Below the pieces are notes generated by a model, which saw only the letters and a program-made list of their open reading frames with translations, was not told where the DNA came from and did not search any database. The translations under genes were made by a program, and so were the position numbers. From Sedimentisphaerales bacterium (GTDB taxonomy: Bacteria; Planctomycetota; Phycisphaerae; Sedimentisphaerales; Anaerobacaceae), in contig JAFGTG010000432.1 in NCBI GenBank assembly GCA_016934255.1, positions 1-33,695 on the forward strand: DNA of 33,695 nt. The letters run 5' to 3'. Shown here piece after piece: positions 23,806-31,513 of this stretch (positions are counted from its first letter, which is position 1; the number at the start of each line of letters is the position of its first letter).

Positions 23806-24444
23806 GTGGGGATCAAGAAACAAGGGGAGGAAATATCGAATGTCAAAGGATAAATCATATCATTTTGGTAGAGTTGAATACGCGTCATCCGCGCAATCCG
23901 CGGTTATGAATATTTCTTTATGTCTTCGAGTCTTCGTGTCTAAAAACCTTCTAAAAATGCATAAAATTTTACAAATTTTCACAAATATTTATAAAAATCC
24001 TCTGTATCCGTGTCAAAAATACAAAATACTTCGCATTAATTCGTGCAAATTCGTGGTTGCAACTGAAAAAAACAAAGCCAATTAACCGGCCTATGGCCGG
24101 AAATCCGAAGCACTAAACTCGAAATCCTAAACCAAAACGATATTTGGAGGATTGTGGCGATGTGAAAAAACAAACCCAATTTGGTGGGGCGAGCCGCCAC
24201 CCTACAAACCAGAATTCAGGAGGAAAATGAAATCATCCCGTCGATCTTGTTATCTCGTCAAACGAGGTGAAAAAACAAACATGTCCTGAGCAAAGTCGAA
24301 TGGAGCCAATTTGCTGTATCCACGCCGATGGCGCAAAATCCAAGATTGGCCGTATTAGGAGGCGCTATTCTTTACGCGGGCAAGATGCCCGCGACACTCG
24401 AGGACGAGCCGCCCTCGCTACGATGCCTATGTTGCGTTGTAAGC

Positions 24445-25221
24445 TTAGAGTATTTCGTGCTTTATGGTCGCCCGGTAGAGGCCGTTGATGCGAGTGCCTT
24501 CCACGGTCATGGGCGAGTACTTCTCGTTTCGCGGCTGGAGGCGGATTTTGTCGCCTTTTTCGAAGAAGACCCGCTTGAACGTGGTCTCGTGCGGCTCGGC
24601 GAAACGCACGAAGCAGTCGTCGCCGTTGTGGACCTCGGCGGCTGGGGAGAAGATCACGATGTCACCCTCGCGGAACTTCGGCTCCATCGAATCGCCCACG
24701 ACGCGGACCGCGAAGGCGTTCGGATCGTGCATGTCGGGACAGCGAATGTAGTCGTCGGCGATGCCCACGGGGTAGTCCAGGTCGTTGAAGTCGGTCGGGT
24801 AGCCGGCTGAGACCTTGTTGATGACCGGCACGAGTCGCCCGGAGGCCAACGTTTGTTTTTCGGGATCGAGCTTCAGTTTGTTCGCGGCTAGGACCCGTTT
24901 GAGCCTGCTGACGGCGACTTTCTTGCCGAGGATGTTCTTGGCGATCTGCCGCCATTTCTGGTTCTCCAGCTCGGCGGATTCGTAGCCGTGCCGGATGTCG
25001 GACGGCATCCGCTCCATGTGTGCGATGTGGAGGAGCAGGCCCTTCTCGAACTTCAACACCCTTTCGAGCTTGGTCAGCATCTCATCGCTGGGCGGGTTTT
25101 TGACTTTGCCGGTCTCGATGGTGGACAGGTACGGCTTGGAAAATCCGATCTTATTGCTGACTTCGTCCAGAGTTAGATTCAACTGCTCGCGTTTTTCTCG
25201 AATAATTTGACCCAGTGACAT
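24445..25221 (-). CDS. HTH-XRE regulator with S24 (LexA/CI-like) self-cleaving peptidase domain
   Basis: A 258-residue repressor-type protein. Residues 5-60 form an XRE helix-turn-helix (TLDEVSNKIGFSKPYLSTIE). A linker leads to an S24 peptidase domain with all expected parts: scissile A139-G140 in KVSAGYPTDF, catalytic serine S178 in VVGDSMEPKF and lysine K216 in ETTFKRVFF. Such proteins cleave themselves when stress activates RecA or another co-protease, releasing target genes. AAGGATG lies 5-6 bases before the start. It is downstream of the DUF362 gene on the same strand with a 28-base gap, so probably in one transcript. It may control the adjacent accessory island or a wider stress response (inference). 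No phage structural genes are nearby. Confidence 0.92.
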   Translation of the reverse strand: MSLGQIIREKREQLNLTLDEVSNKIGFSKPYLSTIETGKVKNPPSDEMLTKLERVLKFEKGLLLHIAHMERMPSDIRHGYESAELENQKWRQIAKNILGKKVAVSRLKRVLAANKLKLDPEKQTLASGRLVPVINKVSAGYPTDFNDLDYPVGIADDYIRCPDMHDPNAFAVRVVGDSMEPKFREGDIVIFSPAAEVHNGDDCFVRFAEPHETTFKRVFFEKGDKIRLQPRNEKYSPMTVEGTRINGLYRATIKHEIL

Positions 25222-25249
25222 GATTCATCCTTTACTTGATTTATTATTG

Positions 25250-26326
25250 CTATTTAACTTCGATCAATTCATAATCGGTATGGCCGAGACCGATGCGTTC
25301 GGCATGTTCGATCTGGCAAAGTGCATTCAGTTTTTTATTTCCTATCAAGACCCCGAGTTTCCGTCCGGCCGTCTCTTCCACGAGATCCAGGGCGGCTTTA
25401 TCCACCGCCACCGGATCGGTCGAAGCGATAATACCGATATCGCTTACTATTGTGCGCATATTCGGCGTATCAAAACAATCACAATCCTTGGTCACGGAGA
25501 GTAAAAAGTTGAAAAAAATCGCCCGTTTTTCTTTGCCCTTCAACGCGCCCAGGGCGTGCTCAGCCATGCTTTTTTGCAAAACGTCGGTCTCCTGGCCCCA
25601 ATTGCACTGGACGGCTCCGAACCGGCACATCGCCATACATTCGGCGCATCCGATACATTTCTCCTGGTCGATGTGTGCTTTCACGTCGTCCAGGGTAATG
25701 GCGTCGGCCGGGCAGTGGTCGGCGCAGAGGCCGCAACGGGTACAATCGTCGCCGATGGTGAACGTCAGGGCGGCATGTTGCGTCATTTTGCCTCTCTTGC
25801 TCGCACAGCCCATGCCTATCGTCTTAAGCGTGGCTCCGAGTCCCGCGGCGACGTGGCCCGTCACGTGGGCGATTGAGAGGATCGATTGACTCTTTATAAT
25901 TTCTGTTGCTATAAAGACTTCCGGACAGATCGGGGCGTTGATTTTGACCACTGTTTCGCTCGTTCCAACTAAGCCGTCGGGCACGATGAACGGCACTCCC
26001 AGCCCATTTATACTAAAGCCATGCTCCTCAGCCAGAACCGTATGGTCGATCGCATTATGGCGACGTCCGACGTACAATGTTGTCGTATCGGTGATAAACG
26101 GTTTGGTCTTCAACTCGACCAGTTCATCCACTAATCCCTTGATATATGAAGACTTAACGTATGTGTTATTATCACCTTCCCCGACGTGGACCTTTACGGC
26201 CGTAATGTCATTTTCTTTAAAACGATCAGCGAAATCTCCGGCCTTGAATAAACGGCGGGCTTTCTGGGAAATCACCTTCTCGCCGTCTTCTACAGAGGCT
26301 TTGATGAGATAGACCTTTGAACGCAT
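25250..26326 (-). CDS. DUF362 protein with two [4Fe-4S] ferredoxin sites
   Basis: A 358-residue cytoplasmic protein. Residues 1-180 form the DUF362 domain, with KVHVGEGDNNTYV and the glycine-rich VTGHVAAGLGATLK. Residues 190-240 hold a bacterial-type 2[4Fe-4S] ferredoxin insert: cysteines 195, 198, 201, 205 and 224, 227, 230, 234. The DUF362 domain continues after it with a terminal segment containing ASTDPVAVDKAALDL. The biochemical role is unknown; DUF362-ferredoxin proteins are common in anaerobes and are thought to take part in electron transfer or cofactor-linked steps. A ribosome site AGGA lies upstream, and a palindromic operator-like site is at 26348-26363. It is followed by the HTH-S24 regulator gene. 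The many clusters suggest low-oxygen life. Confidence 0.9.
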   Translation of the reverse strand: MRSKVYLIKASVEDGEKVISQKARRLFKAGDFADRFKENDITAVKVHVGEGDNNTYVKSSYIKGLVDELVELKTKPFITDTTTLYVGRRHNAIDHTVLAEEHGFSINGLGVPFIVPDGLVGTSETVVKINAPICPEVFIATEIIKSQSILSIAHVTGHVAAGLGATLKTIGMGCASKRGKMTQHAALTFTIGDDCTRCGLCADHCPADAITLDDVKAHIDQEKCIGCAECMAMCRFGAVQCNWGQETDVLQKSMAEHALGALKGKEKRAIFFNFLLSVTKDCDCFDTPNMRTIVSDIGIIASTDPVAVDKAALDLVEETAGRKLGVLIGNKKLNALCQIEHAERIGLGHTDYELIEVK

Positions 26327-26347
26327 AAAACAAATCCTATACTGTCA

Positions 26348-26363
26348 CGTGAACCGGTTCACG
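26348..26363. promoter_or_regulatory. LacI-family-like operator palindrome upstream of DUF362 gene
   Basis: CGTGAACCGGTTCACG is a perfect 16-bp palindrome with the central CG and TGAAC half-sites typical of LacI/GalR-family operators. It lies 21 bases before the DUF362 start, on the side of its promoter; on that strand a TATAGG -10-like box follows it. No LacI-family regulator is encoded in the window. Confidence 0.5.
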
Positions 26364-26415
26364 ATTTTGACATTACCCGGCTCGATAAAAAGAGCACGCT
26401 TATTATATTGTATAA

Positions 26416-26997
26416 TTACCAAACTGCAAGCCCGGCTTGGAAAAGTAAATGCTCGATCAGGATTTTTATGCCGAGGCCGATGAGAATCAGGCCGCCGAGG
26501 ATTTCGATTTTGTTCTCGAAGAAATGTCCGAATCTCTTGCCGATGAGAACGCCAAGGTAGGAAAGGAAAAAGGTTATCAGTCCTATAATTATGACGGCGG
26601 TAGCAATGGAACGGGTGATTAGTGAAAGAGTCAAGCCGACGGCCAGGGCGTCGATGCTGGTGGCCACGGACAAAACCAGAAGAACGATGATGTTCGACGG
26701 ATCGTAATTATCTTCGACGGATTTAATCTTGAAAGATTCGTAGATCATCTTGCCGCCGACCGCTCCCAATATGCCGAAAGCGATCCAGTGGTCGTAATCG
26801 ACAATATAATCTTTTGCGCTCAAGCCCGCCAGAGAGCCGATCAGCGGCATCAACGCCTGAAAGCCGCCGAAGAACGCCGCCATTCGCAGGGCGTGTTTGA
26901 TGTGTAACTGCTTGTAAACGCTTCCACTTACAACGGAAACGGCAAAAGCGTCCATGGCTAAACCAACGGCTATAACGATAATCGTGATGAGTTCCAT
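26416..26997 (-). CDS. mntP: Manganese efflux pump MntP
   Basis: Inner-membrane exporter of 193 residues, close to the 188 of E. coli MntP. Six hydrophobic segments are seen, with the repeated family motif AMDAFAVS near residues 14-21 and SIDALAVG in the second half, each carrying the metal-binding aspartate, and the GGFQALMP segment. It exports Mn2+ to prevent toxicity. The start lies 7 bases after the stop of the DUF1638 gene on the same strand, so the two are likely cotranscribed. In many bacteria mntP is under MntR or a yybP-ykoY riboswitch; the 7-base spacing leaves no room for a leader here, so control would act through the upstream gene. Confidence 0.92.
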   Translation of the reverse strand: MELITIIVIAVGLAMDAFAVSVVSGSVYKQLHIKHALRMAAFFGGFQALMPLIGSLAGLSAKDYIVDYDHWIAFGILGAVGGKMIYESFKIKSVEDNYDPSNIIVLLVLSVATSIDALAVGLTLSLITRSIATAVIIIGLITFFLSYLGVLIGKRFGHFFENKIEILGGLILIGLGIKILIEHLLFQAGLAVW

Positions 26998-27004
26998 GAG
27001 AAGG

Positions 27005-27721
27005 CTACTCAGCTTTTATTATGCCACGGTCGGTCACGTTTTCTTTAATCTTTCGGCCCGGCTCGACAACCAGGAATTCGTTTTCATCCCATTGGCCGTC
27101 CACGAGCTTTTGCATGAGGGCCGGGCTTCCTTTCAGTTCGTCGTAGTTCCAGCCGAGATACTCGGCGCAGCGCTTTGTATATTCTCTGTAGTCGTCCGCG
27201 TTCTTCAATTCCCAATCGACAAACGTGGCCCAATTATACTGGCGGATCCAGTCTTGCTCGATGTCCATCAGATATTGAGCGTTGTCCTCGCCGTATTTTT
27301 CCTGATACTCCTTGAGCGTATTTTCGTAGCGTTCTTTACCGGGCATCTTGCCGGACTCGATCCAGCCGGCGCTGTACCAATACACGCCGCGATGGGAATC
27401 GAAATAATCCTGGTATTTGTCTTTGGAACCGAGTAAAAGGGTAATACAATCGTGCCCTCGCGGCACGACGACAGGGATTTTCGCTGATAAATCTACAATA
27501 CCATTACTGCAAAGGCCGTATCCCAGTAATGAAGCGTCATAGACTCGTCCTTGAATGTCATGAATATTGTCGAGGGCTTTTTGAACTTCCGTGCGGAGCC
27601 TGTCCGGCTCATCGTGCAGACCTTGTGGCATCAACACGATATCGACAACATTATTCGAGCGGGCAGCGCAATAATACGCCTCCCTCTGCATTACCTTACA
27701 TGTTATAAATTGTAGTCTCAT
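27005..27721 (-). CDS. DUF1638 family protein
   Basis: A 238-residue cytoplasmic protein. It opens with LQFITCKVMQREAYYCAA and has the DUF1638 hallmark LLGYGLCSNGI followed by VVVPRGHDCITLLLGS. The conserved Cys, His and Asp in this core suggest metal or cofactor binding. DUF1638 genes often stand near corrinoid-dependent methyltransferase genes in anaerobes (family knowledge), but none is visible here. It precedes mntP by 7 bases in an apparent operon, hinting at a metal link (inference). The function is not known. Confidence 0.82.
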   Translation of the reverse strand: MRLQFITCKVMQREAYYCAARSNNVVDIVLMPQGLHDEPDRLRTEVQKALDNIHDIQGRVYDASLLGYGLCSNGIVDLSAKIPVVVPRGHDCITLLLGSKDKYQDYFDSHRGVYWYSAGWIESGKMPGKERYENTLKEYQEKYGEDNAQYLMDIEQDWIRQYNWATFVDWELKNADDYREYTKRCAEYLGWNYDELKGSPALMQKLVDGQWDENEFLVVEPGRKIKENVTDRGIIKAE

Positions 27722-27745
27722 AGAATTGTCAGGTTCAATGGATTG

Positions 27746-28516
27746 TTAAGGTTTACACCACTTGCAGGGTCGTTTTCCGTCCTTAATGGCTTGTTCTCTG
27801 TTTGTATAGGTTACGAGGTTTTCCGGGGAGATGTTCTTCGCCCAACGGCAGTCCGGCTTATGGAAGATATCGCTGCTGTTCGATGCGATATATCCGTGCA
27901 TAGTCGTTTGCGGCCTATCCGTCTCTGTTTCGTTTGTGTTGGTTTCGTTCGCTTTATGATCTGCTAATGATTGGCTTTGAGGATTAGCAGTTCGATAGGC
28001 TCGGACAAATGCTTTGATCTGTCCAAGCACCACTTCAGTGATTCTGGCAGGCATCTCATCTGCTGAAACCGTCTCGAACACAGGATTGAGCGTCCATAGA
28101 TCAGCCTTGAAAATCGGATGGTCTTGTTCTTTCAGACAGACCGACCGTGCAACGGATGTCTGGATACGAAACACGTACTGAGAATTTGCGAGTCTCAATA
28201 GGTTGACATACACCCTCAGTTCCGGTGCATCCACGATCCTATCCACTGGTCCGGCGATGAGTTTTATCTGCGATTGATTGAGTTCGTCTATGACGTCCGC
28301 CTTAAGTTGCGTCCAGTGAAGTCCGTCGATGACCGGGTCGGCGCCCGACCGTAAAAGGACAGCACGGAGCTCCTCGATCCCGATCAATGCCGGATGGGGC
28401 CGGGCCATCACAAGAGGTTTATCGCTGAGCGGATGAATTTTCATCTCGCCCGGGACAGGAACAGACCAAAATCCAAAAATCGCTGTCAGGACAAAGGTAT
28501 AGCTGACGGCTTTCAT
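27746..28516 (-). CDS. Exported protein with C-terminal Ada-like zinc-binding module
   Basis: About 256 residues. The start at 28516 follows AGAGGAG and gives a signal peptide (hydrophobic to about residue 20); the open frame begins 27 bases earlier. The main part, residues 25-190, has alternating strand pattern (LRVYVNLLRLANSQYVFRIQ) and is not recognised. A low-complexity Asn/Thr/Glu linker follows. The last 45 residues match the Ada-type zinc module: FHKPDC then RPCKWCKP, with one His and three Cys as likely ligands. In Ada this module binds zinc and accepts methyl groups, but here one usual cysteine is missing, so a methyl-acceptor role is unlikely. The combination suggests an exported metal- or DNA-binding protein (inference). 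Confidence 0.65.
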   Translation of the reverse strand: MKAVSYTFVLTAIFGFWSVPVPGEMKIHPLSDKPLVMARPHPALIGIEELRAVLLRSGADPVIDGLHWTQLKADVIDELNQSQIKLIAGPVDRIVDAPELRVYVNLLRLANSQYVFRIQTSVARSVCLKEQDHPIFKADLWTLNPVFETVSADEMPARITEVVLGQIKAFVRAYRTANPQSQSLADHKANETNTNETETDRPQTTMHGYIASNSSDIFHKPDCRWAKNISPENLVTYTNREQAIKDGKRPCKWCKP

Positions 28517-28560
28517 GCTTCTCCTCTCTTTCCGCATTATCATTGTCTATCATCACTAGC

Positions 28561-29523
28561 TTAGCTGAGTTCCAAGGCTTTATTGACCGCGTTTTTCATC
28601 TTAGCTAAGCCGAGTTTGGCTACCTCCAACGGATCTTGTTTCCAATAGGTCGGATTGAACAGTTCCAACGACAGGACGGCTCGACTACCGTTATTGTAAA
28701 GGTCGAGAAGGATTTGACTCAGCGGCGCGATACCGTCGCCGGGCATGACGCGATCCCGATCACCGATCGTCTCGCGGGGCGGATCGGCGGGATAATCGTT
28801 CAGATGAATCACCTGGATGGCCTGGGCGCTCAACTGTTTGTAGCCGTGAAAGTCGGAACCGCCTTTATACGTATGATACACGTCGGGCAAATAACATGCT
28901 TTAGGGTGCCCGCTTTCAATCACAACGAACATCGCCTCGCCTATCCGAGACAGATTTTTCGAGGGTCCCCACGTTTCGACCTGCGGCACGACGCCCATCT
29001 GATCGCCCAGCTTTAGCAACACGCGATATCGCTCGGCGGCCTTCATCAGGTCCAGTCCGGGTTCCCGATTCGCGCCCGCCGGGGGCGCCGCGACGCGCTT
29101 GCTGCCGATTTGGGCCAGCACGTCCATGGCCCGCTTGACCTGTTCGACACCCTTGGCGCGTTCGGCATCGTCGTCCACGACCCATCGCGGAAAATCGATC
29201 GCGCTCTCGACGGTGATCCCCAGATCGCTAAGTTGTTTGCGGATGTCCCTGAGGCTACCGCCGCCGCTCACGTGGTCGTTGATTTTTTGCACCCAAGGCT
29301 CGATGGCGTTGTAGCCGGCTTTGGCAGTCACGTCGATCTCTTCTTTCAAGCTCAACTTTTGTCCGCGAATCGTGCTGGTATTGAGACAATAACGAAACGG
29401 TACGTTTTTGTCATTATTCGAGTTGCCTGATGCAATATCCGTTTGGGTTGTAGTAAGAGCAGCGCCGACGACCATTCCGGCGGAGGTCATAAATCGACGA
29501 CGAGAAACAGAATTCGCTTTCAT
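28561..29523 (-). CDS. Tat-exported sugar phosphate isomerase/epimerase-like TIM barrel
   Basis: About 320 residues. The start at 29523 is chosen for AGGAG 6 bases upstream; the frame extends further 5'. The N-terminus has a twin-arginine signal SRRRFMTSAGMVVGAAL. The rest is a xylose-isomerase-like TIM barrel (AP endonuclease family 2), with barrel strands such as YNAIEPWVQ, VPQVETWGPS and VIHLNDYPAD, which supply the His, Asp and Glu metal ligands. Planctomycetota have many such exported proteins, presumed to act on sugars in the periplasm; the substrate is unknown. It is downstream of the DUF1805 and phosphohexomutase genes by about 46 bases and may share their transcript. Tat export suggests folding with a bound metal in the cytoplasm. 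Confidence 0.87.
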   Translation of the reverse strand: MKANSVSRRRFMTSAGMVVGAALTTTQTDIASGNSNNDKNVPFRYCLNTSTIRGQKLSLKEEIDVTAKAGYNAIEPWVQKINDHVSGGGSLRDIRKQLSDLGITVESAIDFPRWVVDDDAERAKGVEQVKRAMDVLAQIGSKRVAAPPAGANREPGLDLMKAAERYRVLLKLGDQMGVVPQVETWGPSKNLSRIGEAMFVVIESGHPKACYLPDVYHTYKGGSDFHGYKQLSAQAIQVIHLNDYPADPPRETIGDRDRVMPGDGIAPLSQILLDLYNNGSRAVLSLELFNPTYWKQDPLEVAKLGLAKMKNAVNKALELS

Positions 29524-29569
29524 AATCATCTCCTGCTGATTGAATGAATATTCATTCGATTGAACAACG

Positions 29570-29878
29570 TTATGCAATCAATGCAAAGGCATCCGTTACG
29601 CCCATGCCTTCTTTAATGCCAAGGGCCTGGGCTTTTGCGTTTGCCTTGATAATTTTCCGATTCGGGAAACGGTCCAGCGTGCCGATCGGATTATCCGGCG
29701 TGCTTTCCACAATCGCCGCTGCGGCGCCATATCGTTCGCAGGCATCGACGTCAATGGCCGGACAGGCCAGGAAACCTTTGGGGCCGGTTACGAGCAGAAT
29801 ATTGAAACCCGGCCATTTGGTCTGTACACCTTCCACTAAACCGTTCGGCGTTTCAAATGTTTTTGTTTGAACTTCCAT
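29570..29878 (-). CDS. DUF1805 domain protein
   Basis: A 102-residue protein of the DUF1805 (YunC-like) family. The start at 29878 follows AAGGTG; a longer frame would overlap the upstream gene. It opens with VEGVQTKWPGFNILLVTGPKGFLACPAIDV, typical of the family, has the short hydrophobic AAAAIVES segment, and ends with GVTDAFALIA. The structure of a relative is a small alpha/beta fold; no biochemical role is known. It lies 19 bases after the stop of the phosphohexomutase gene, in an apparent operon with it and perhaps with the following TIM-barrel gene. Confidence 0.82.
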   Translation of the reverse strand: MEVQTKTFETPNGLVEGVQTKWPGFNILLVTGPKGFLACPAIDVDACERYGAAAAIVESTPDNPIGTLDRFPNRKIIKANAKAQALGIKEGMGVTDAFALIA

Positions 29879-29897
29879 TATTGTCACCTTCCATTTC

Positions 29898-31268
29898 TTA
29901 GGCCGGCTGGTCGAGTCGTTTCGTGATTTCGGACAGTTTTTCATCCAACAGTTCCCGGCTTTTGGCTTCGACGTTCAGGCGCATCAGCGGTTCGGTATCG
30001 CTCGGCCGGCAGTTGAGCCACCAATCCTTATACCCGATGGTGATCCCGTCGAGGTAGTCGATTTGCCCGTCGCTATACCGTTTCTTGAATTCCTCGATCT
30101 TCGCTTGCGTGTCATCTCCTTTGAAGAGGATTTCACCGCTGCGATAATACGTTCGCAGCGAATTCACAAGCTCGCTCATCGGAGCGCTGGCGGCACTGAC
30201 GATATTGACCAAATGCACGAGCGTAATAAGGGCCGATTCGGTGCAGAAGTTGTCGCGATAGTAAAAGTGGCCGGAAAGCCCTCCACCAAATACGGCGTGT
30301 GAATCCCTCAGGGCCTTTTTCATGTAGGCTTGTGAGACTCTCTCCCGGCGCGGCGTACCGCCACACTTGATGATTTCATCGATCAGCACCCGACTGCTGC
30401 GCAGATCGTAAACCACGGCGGACCTCGGTTTCTTTTCGAGAAAATAGGGTACCATCAACGTCATAATGTAATCGCCGCTAACGGTTTGACCTTTTTCATC
30501 GACGAGGATCAGACGGCTGGCGTCGCCATCGAAGCACACGCCGAAATCACACTCGTTCTCCTTGACCGCCATCTTGACATCCGCCAAATTCTTCTCAATG
30601 AGCGGATTGGGTTCATGTTTGAATTTGCCGTTGAGTTCGAAGTTTAATTCGATGATTTCGACGGAACGCCGGTTGAAAAGAGCCGGAATCATCTTGGCCG
30701 CCAACCCATTGGACACATCAACGGCAATTTTCATCTTTCTCGTTCTCGGCTTGAGAAACTGCGATAGGTGTTTCTTGTATTCGGTTGAGAGATCGCAACT
30801 CGTGATCGATCCGGTTGAATTGCCCTTCGTGTGAGGCATGGCCATTGCGATATGCTCGATGTCTTGCAGACCGGTGTCGGCGCTGATCGGCTTAGCGCCC
30901 AGGCCGGCTATTTTAAAGCCGTTGTATTTAGCCGAATGCTCCGAGGCCGTCACTTGCACACCGCCACACGTGCCGAGATGGTTAATGGCGAAATATAACT
31001 GCGGCGTATCGATCAAGCCGATATCAATCACGTTGGTTCCCGTGGAATGCATCCCATCGATAAGGGCTTTGACCATCGGTTCGCTGTGCGTTCGCATATC
31101 GCGCCCGACGCAGAGCGATTGCATATTGGCCTGTCCCCGTTCGTAGCCGCGAAGCAGCGACCGCAGAAACCGGGCCGTCGCAAAGCCGATCTTCCAGGCG
31201 TCCTCTTCGTCGATCTGGACCGGGTAAACACCGACTATGTCGTCTGTATTGAAAATTACTGGATTCAT
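29898..31268 (-). CDS. Phosphoglucomutase/phosphomannomutase paralogue with altered active-site motifs
   Basis: A 456-residue alpha-D-phosphohexomutase by overall fold: four domains, the serine loop, the metal loop and the C-terminal phosphate-binding loop RPSDTEPLMRL. Three key motifs differ from the canonical ones. The serine loop keeps S109 but reads TASEHSAKYNG where HNP is expected. The metal loop reads DGDASR (247-252) with Ser in place of the third aspartate. The sugar-binding loop reads FGGGLSGH with Gly (residue 330) in place of Glu. The canonical paralogue at 32163-33509 keeps all three. The protein may be inactive, use another sugar, or be regulatory. It is followed by DUF1805 and has a good promoter candidate at 31329-31358. 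Confidence 0.9.
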   Translation of the reverse strand: MNPVIFNTDDIVGVYPVQIDEEDAWKIGFATARFLRSLLRGYERGQANMQSLCVGRDMRTHSEPMVKALIDGMHSTGTNVIDIGLIDTPQLYFAINHLGTCGGVQVTASEHSAKYNGFKIAGLGAKPISADTGLQDIEHIAMAMPHTKGNSTGSITSCDLSTEYKKHLSQFLKPRTRKMKIAVDVSNGLAAKMIPALFNRRSVEIIELNFELNGKFKHEPNPLIEKNLADVKMAVKENECDFGVCFDGDASRLILVDEKGQTVSGDYIMTLMVPYFLEKKPRSAVVYDLRSSRVLIDEIIKCGGTPRRERVSQAYMKKALRDSHAVFGGGLSGHFYYRDNFCTESALITLVHLVNIVSAASAPMSELVNSLRTYYRSGEILFKGDDTQAKIEEFKKRYSDGQIDYLDGITIGYKDWWLNCRPSDTEPLMRLNVEAKSRELLDEKLSEITKRLDQPA

Positions 31269-31328
31269 AGCATTACATACCGCCTGTGGATTTTCAGGCC
31301 AAGATCACAACGTTTAAATCCATCCGGT

Positions 31329-31358
31329 ACTATATAAAAATCCCACCCGGAAAGTCAA
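31329..31358 (-). promoter_or_regulatory. Sigma70-type promoter for the phosphohexomutase-DUF1805 operon
   Basis: On the minus strand TTGACT (31353-31358), an 18-base spacer and TATAGT (31329-31334) lie about 60 bases before the start at 31268. Both boxes match consensus at five of six positions. Confidence 0.5.
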
Positions 31359-31397
31359 TAAAACAATCAGGAGGACCATGAATTTCACAGTTTGAAT

Positions 31398-31413
31398 GGG
31401 TGTCAGGAAAATG
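31398..31413 (+). repeat. Direct repeat, left copy, flanking hypothetical gene
   Basis: GGGTGTCAGGAAAATG, matching 15 of 16 bases with 32116-32131. It is preceded by CAGTTTGAATGG (31388-31399), which itself recurs as CAGTTTGAATAG at 32145-32156 on the far side. Confidence 0.6.
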
Positions 31414-31513
31414 TTAAGAGAAGTTTCCTCTATCTTTATTCACTTTGACAGATGGTTTTACTTTTTCTACTCTAATCTCAACGGATAACAGACAATTGAT
31501 ACGGGATAAGAGC

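Larger units (their letters stand above)
23556..24444. other. 890-bp non-coding stretch built of degenerate repeats
   Basis: No gene is supported. The stretch is a mosaic of short repeat-like fragments: ATCCGCGCAATCCGCGGTTA (about 23888-23907), TTCGAGTCTTCGTGTCTAAA (about 23925-23944), ATTCGTGCAAATTCGTGGTT (about 24038-24057), CCGAAGCACTAAACTCGAAA (about 24105), a piece with GGTGGGGCGAGCCGCCACCC (about 24182-24201), TGTCCTGAGCAAAGTCGAAT (about 24282-24301), and a GCGGGCA/TGCCCGC hairpin near 24377-24393. Similar phrases recur in intergenic DNA of many bacteria. A 93-codon frame over 23804-24085 is judged spurious. Confidence 0.5.

Noticed and set aside
23804-24085. 93-codon open frame as a gene
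   Set aside because: It covers degenerate repeat fragments with poor protein character and no ribosome site.
24328-24810. 160-codon plus-strand frame opposite the HTH-S24 gene
   Set aside because: It is antisense to a well-supported gene with all S24 catalytic residues and has low-complexity composition.
24445-25221. Prophage repressor
   Set aside because: The domain layout fits, but no integrase, capsid, terminase or attachment site is seen nearby.
26990-27010. Manganese riboswitch before mntP
   Set aside because: Only 7 bases separate mntP from the upstream stop codon, leaving no room for a leader.
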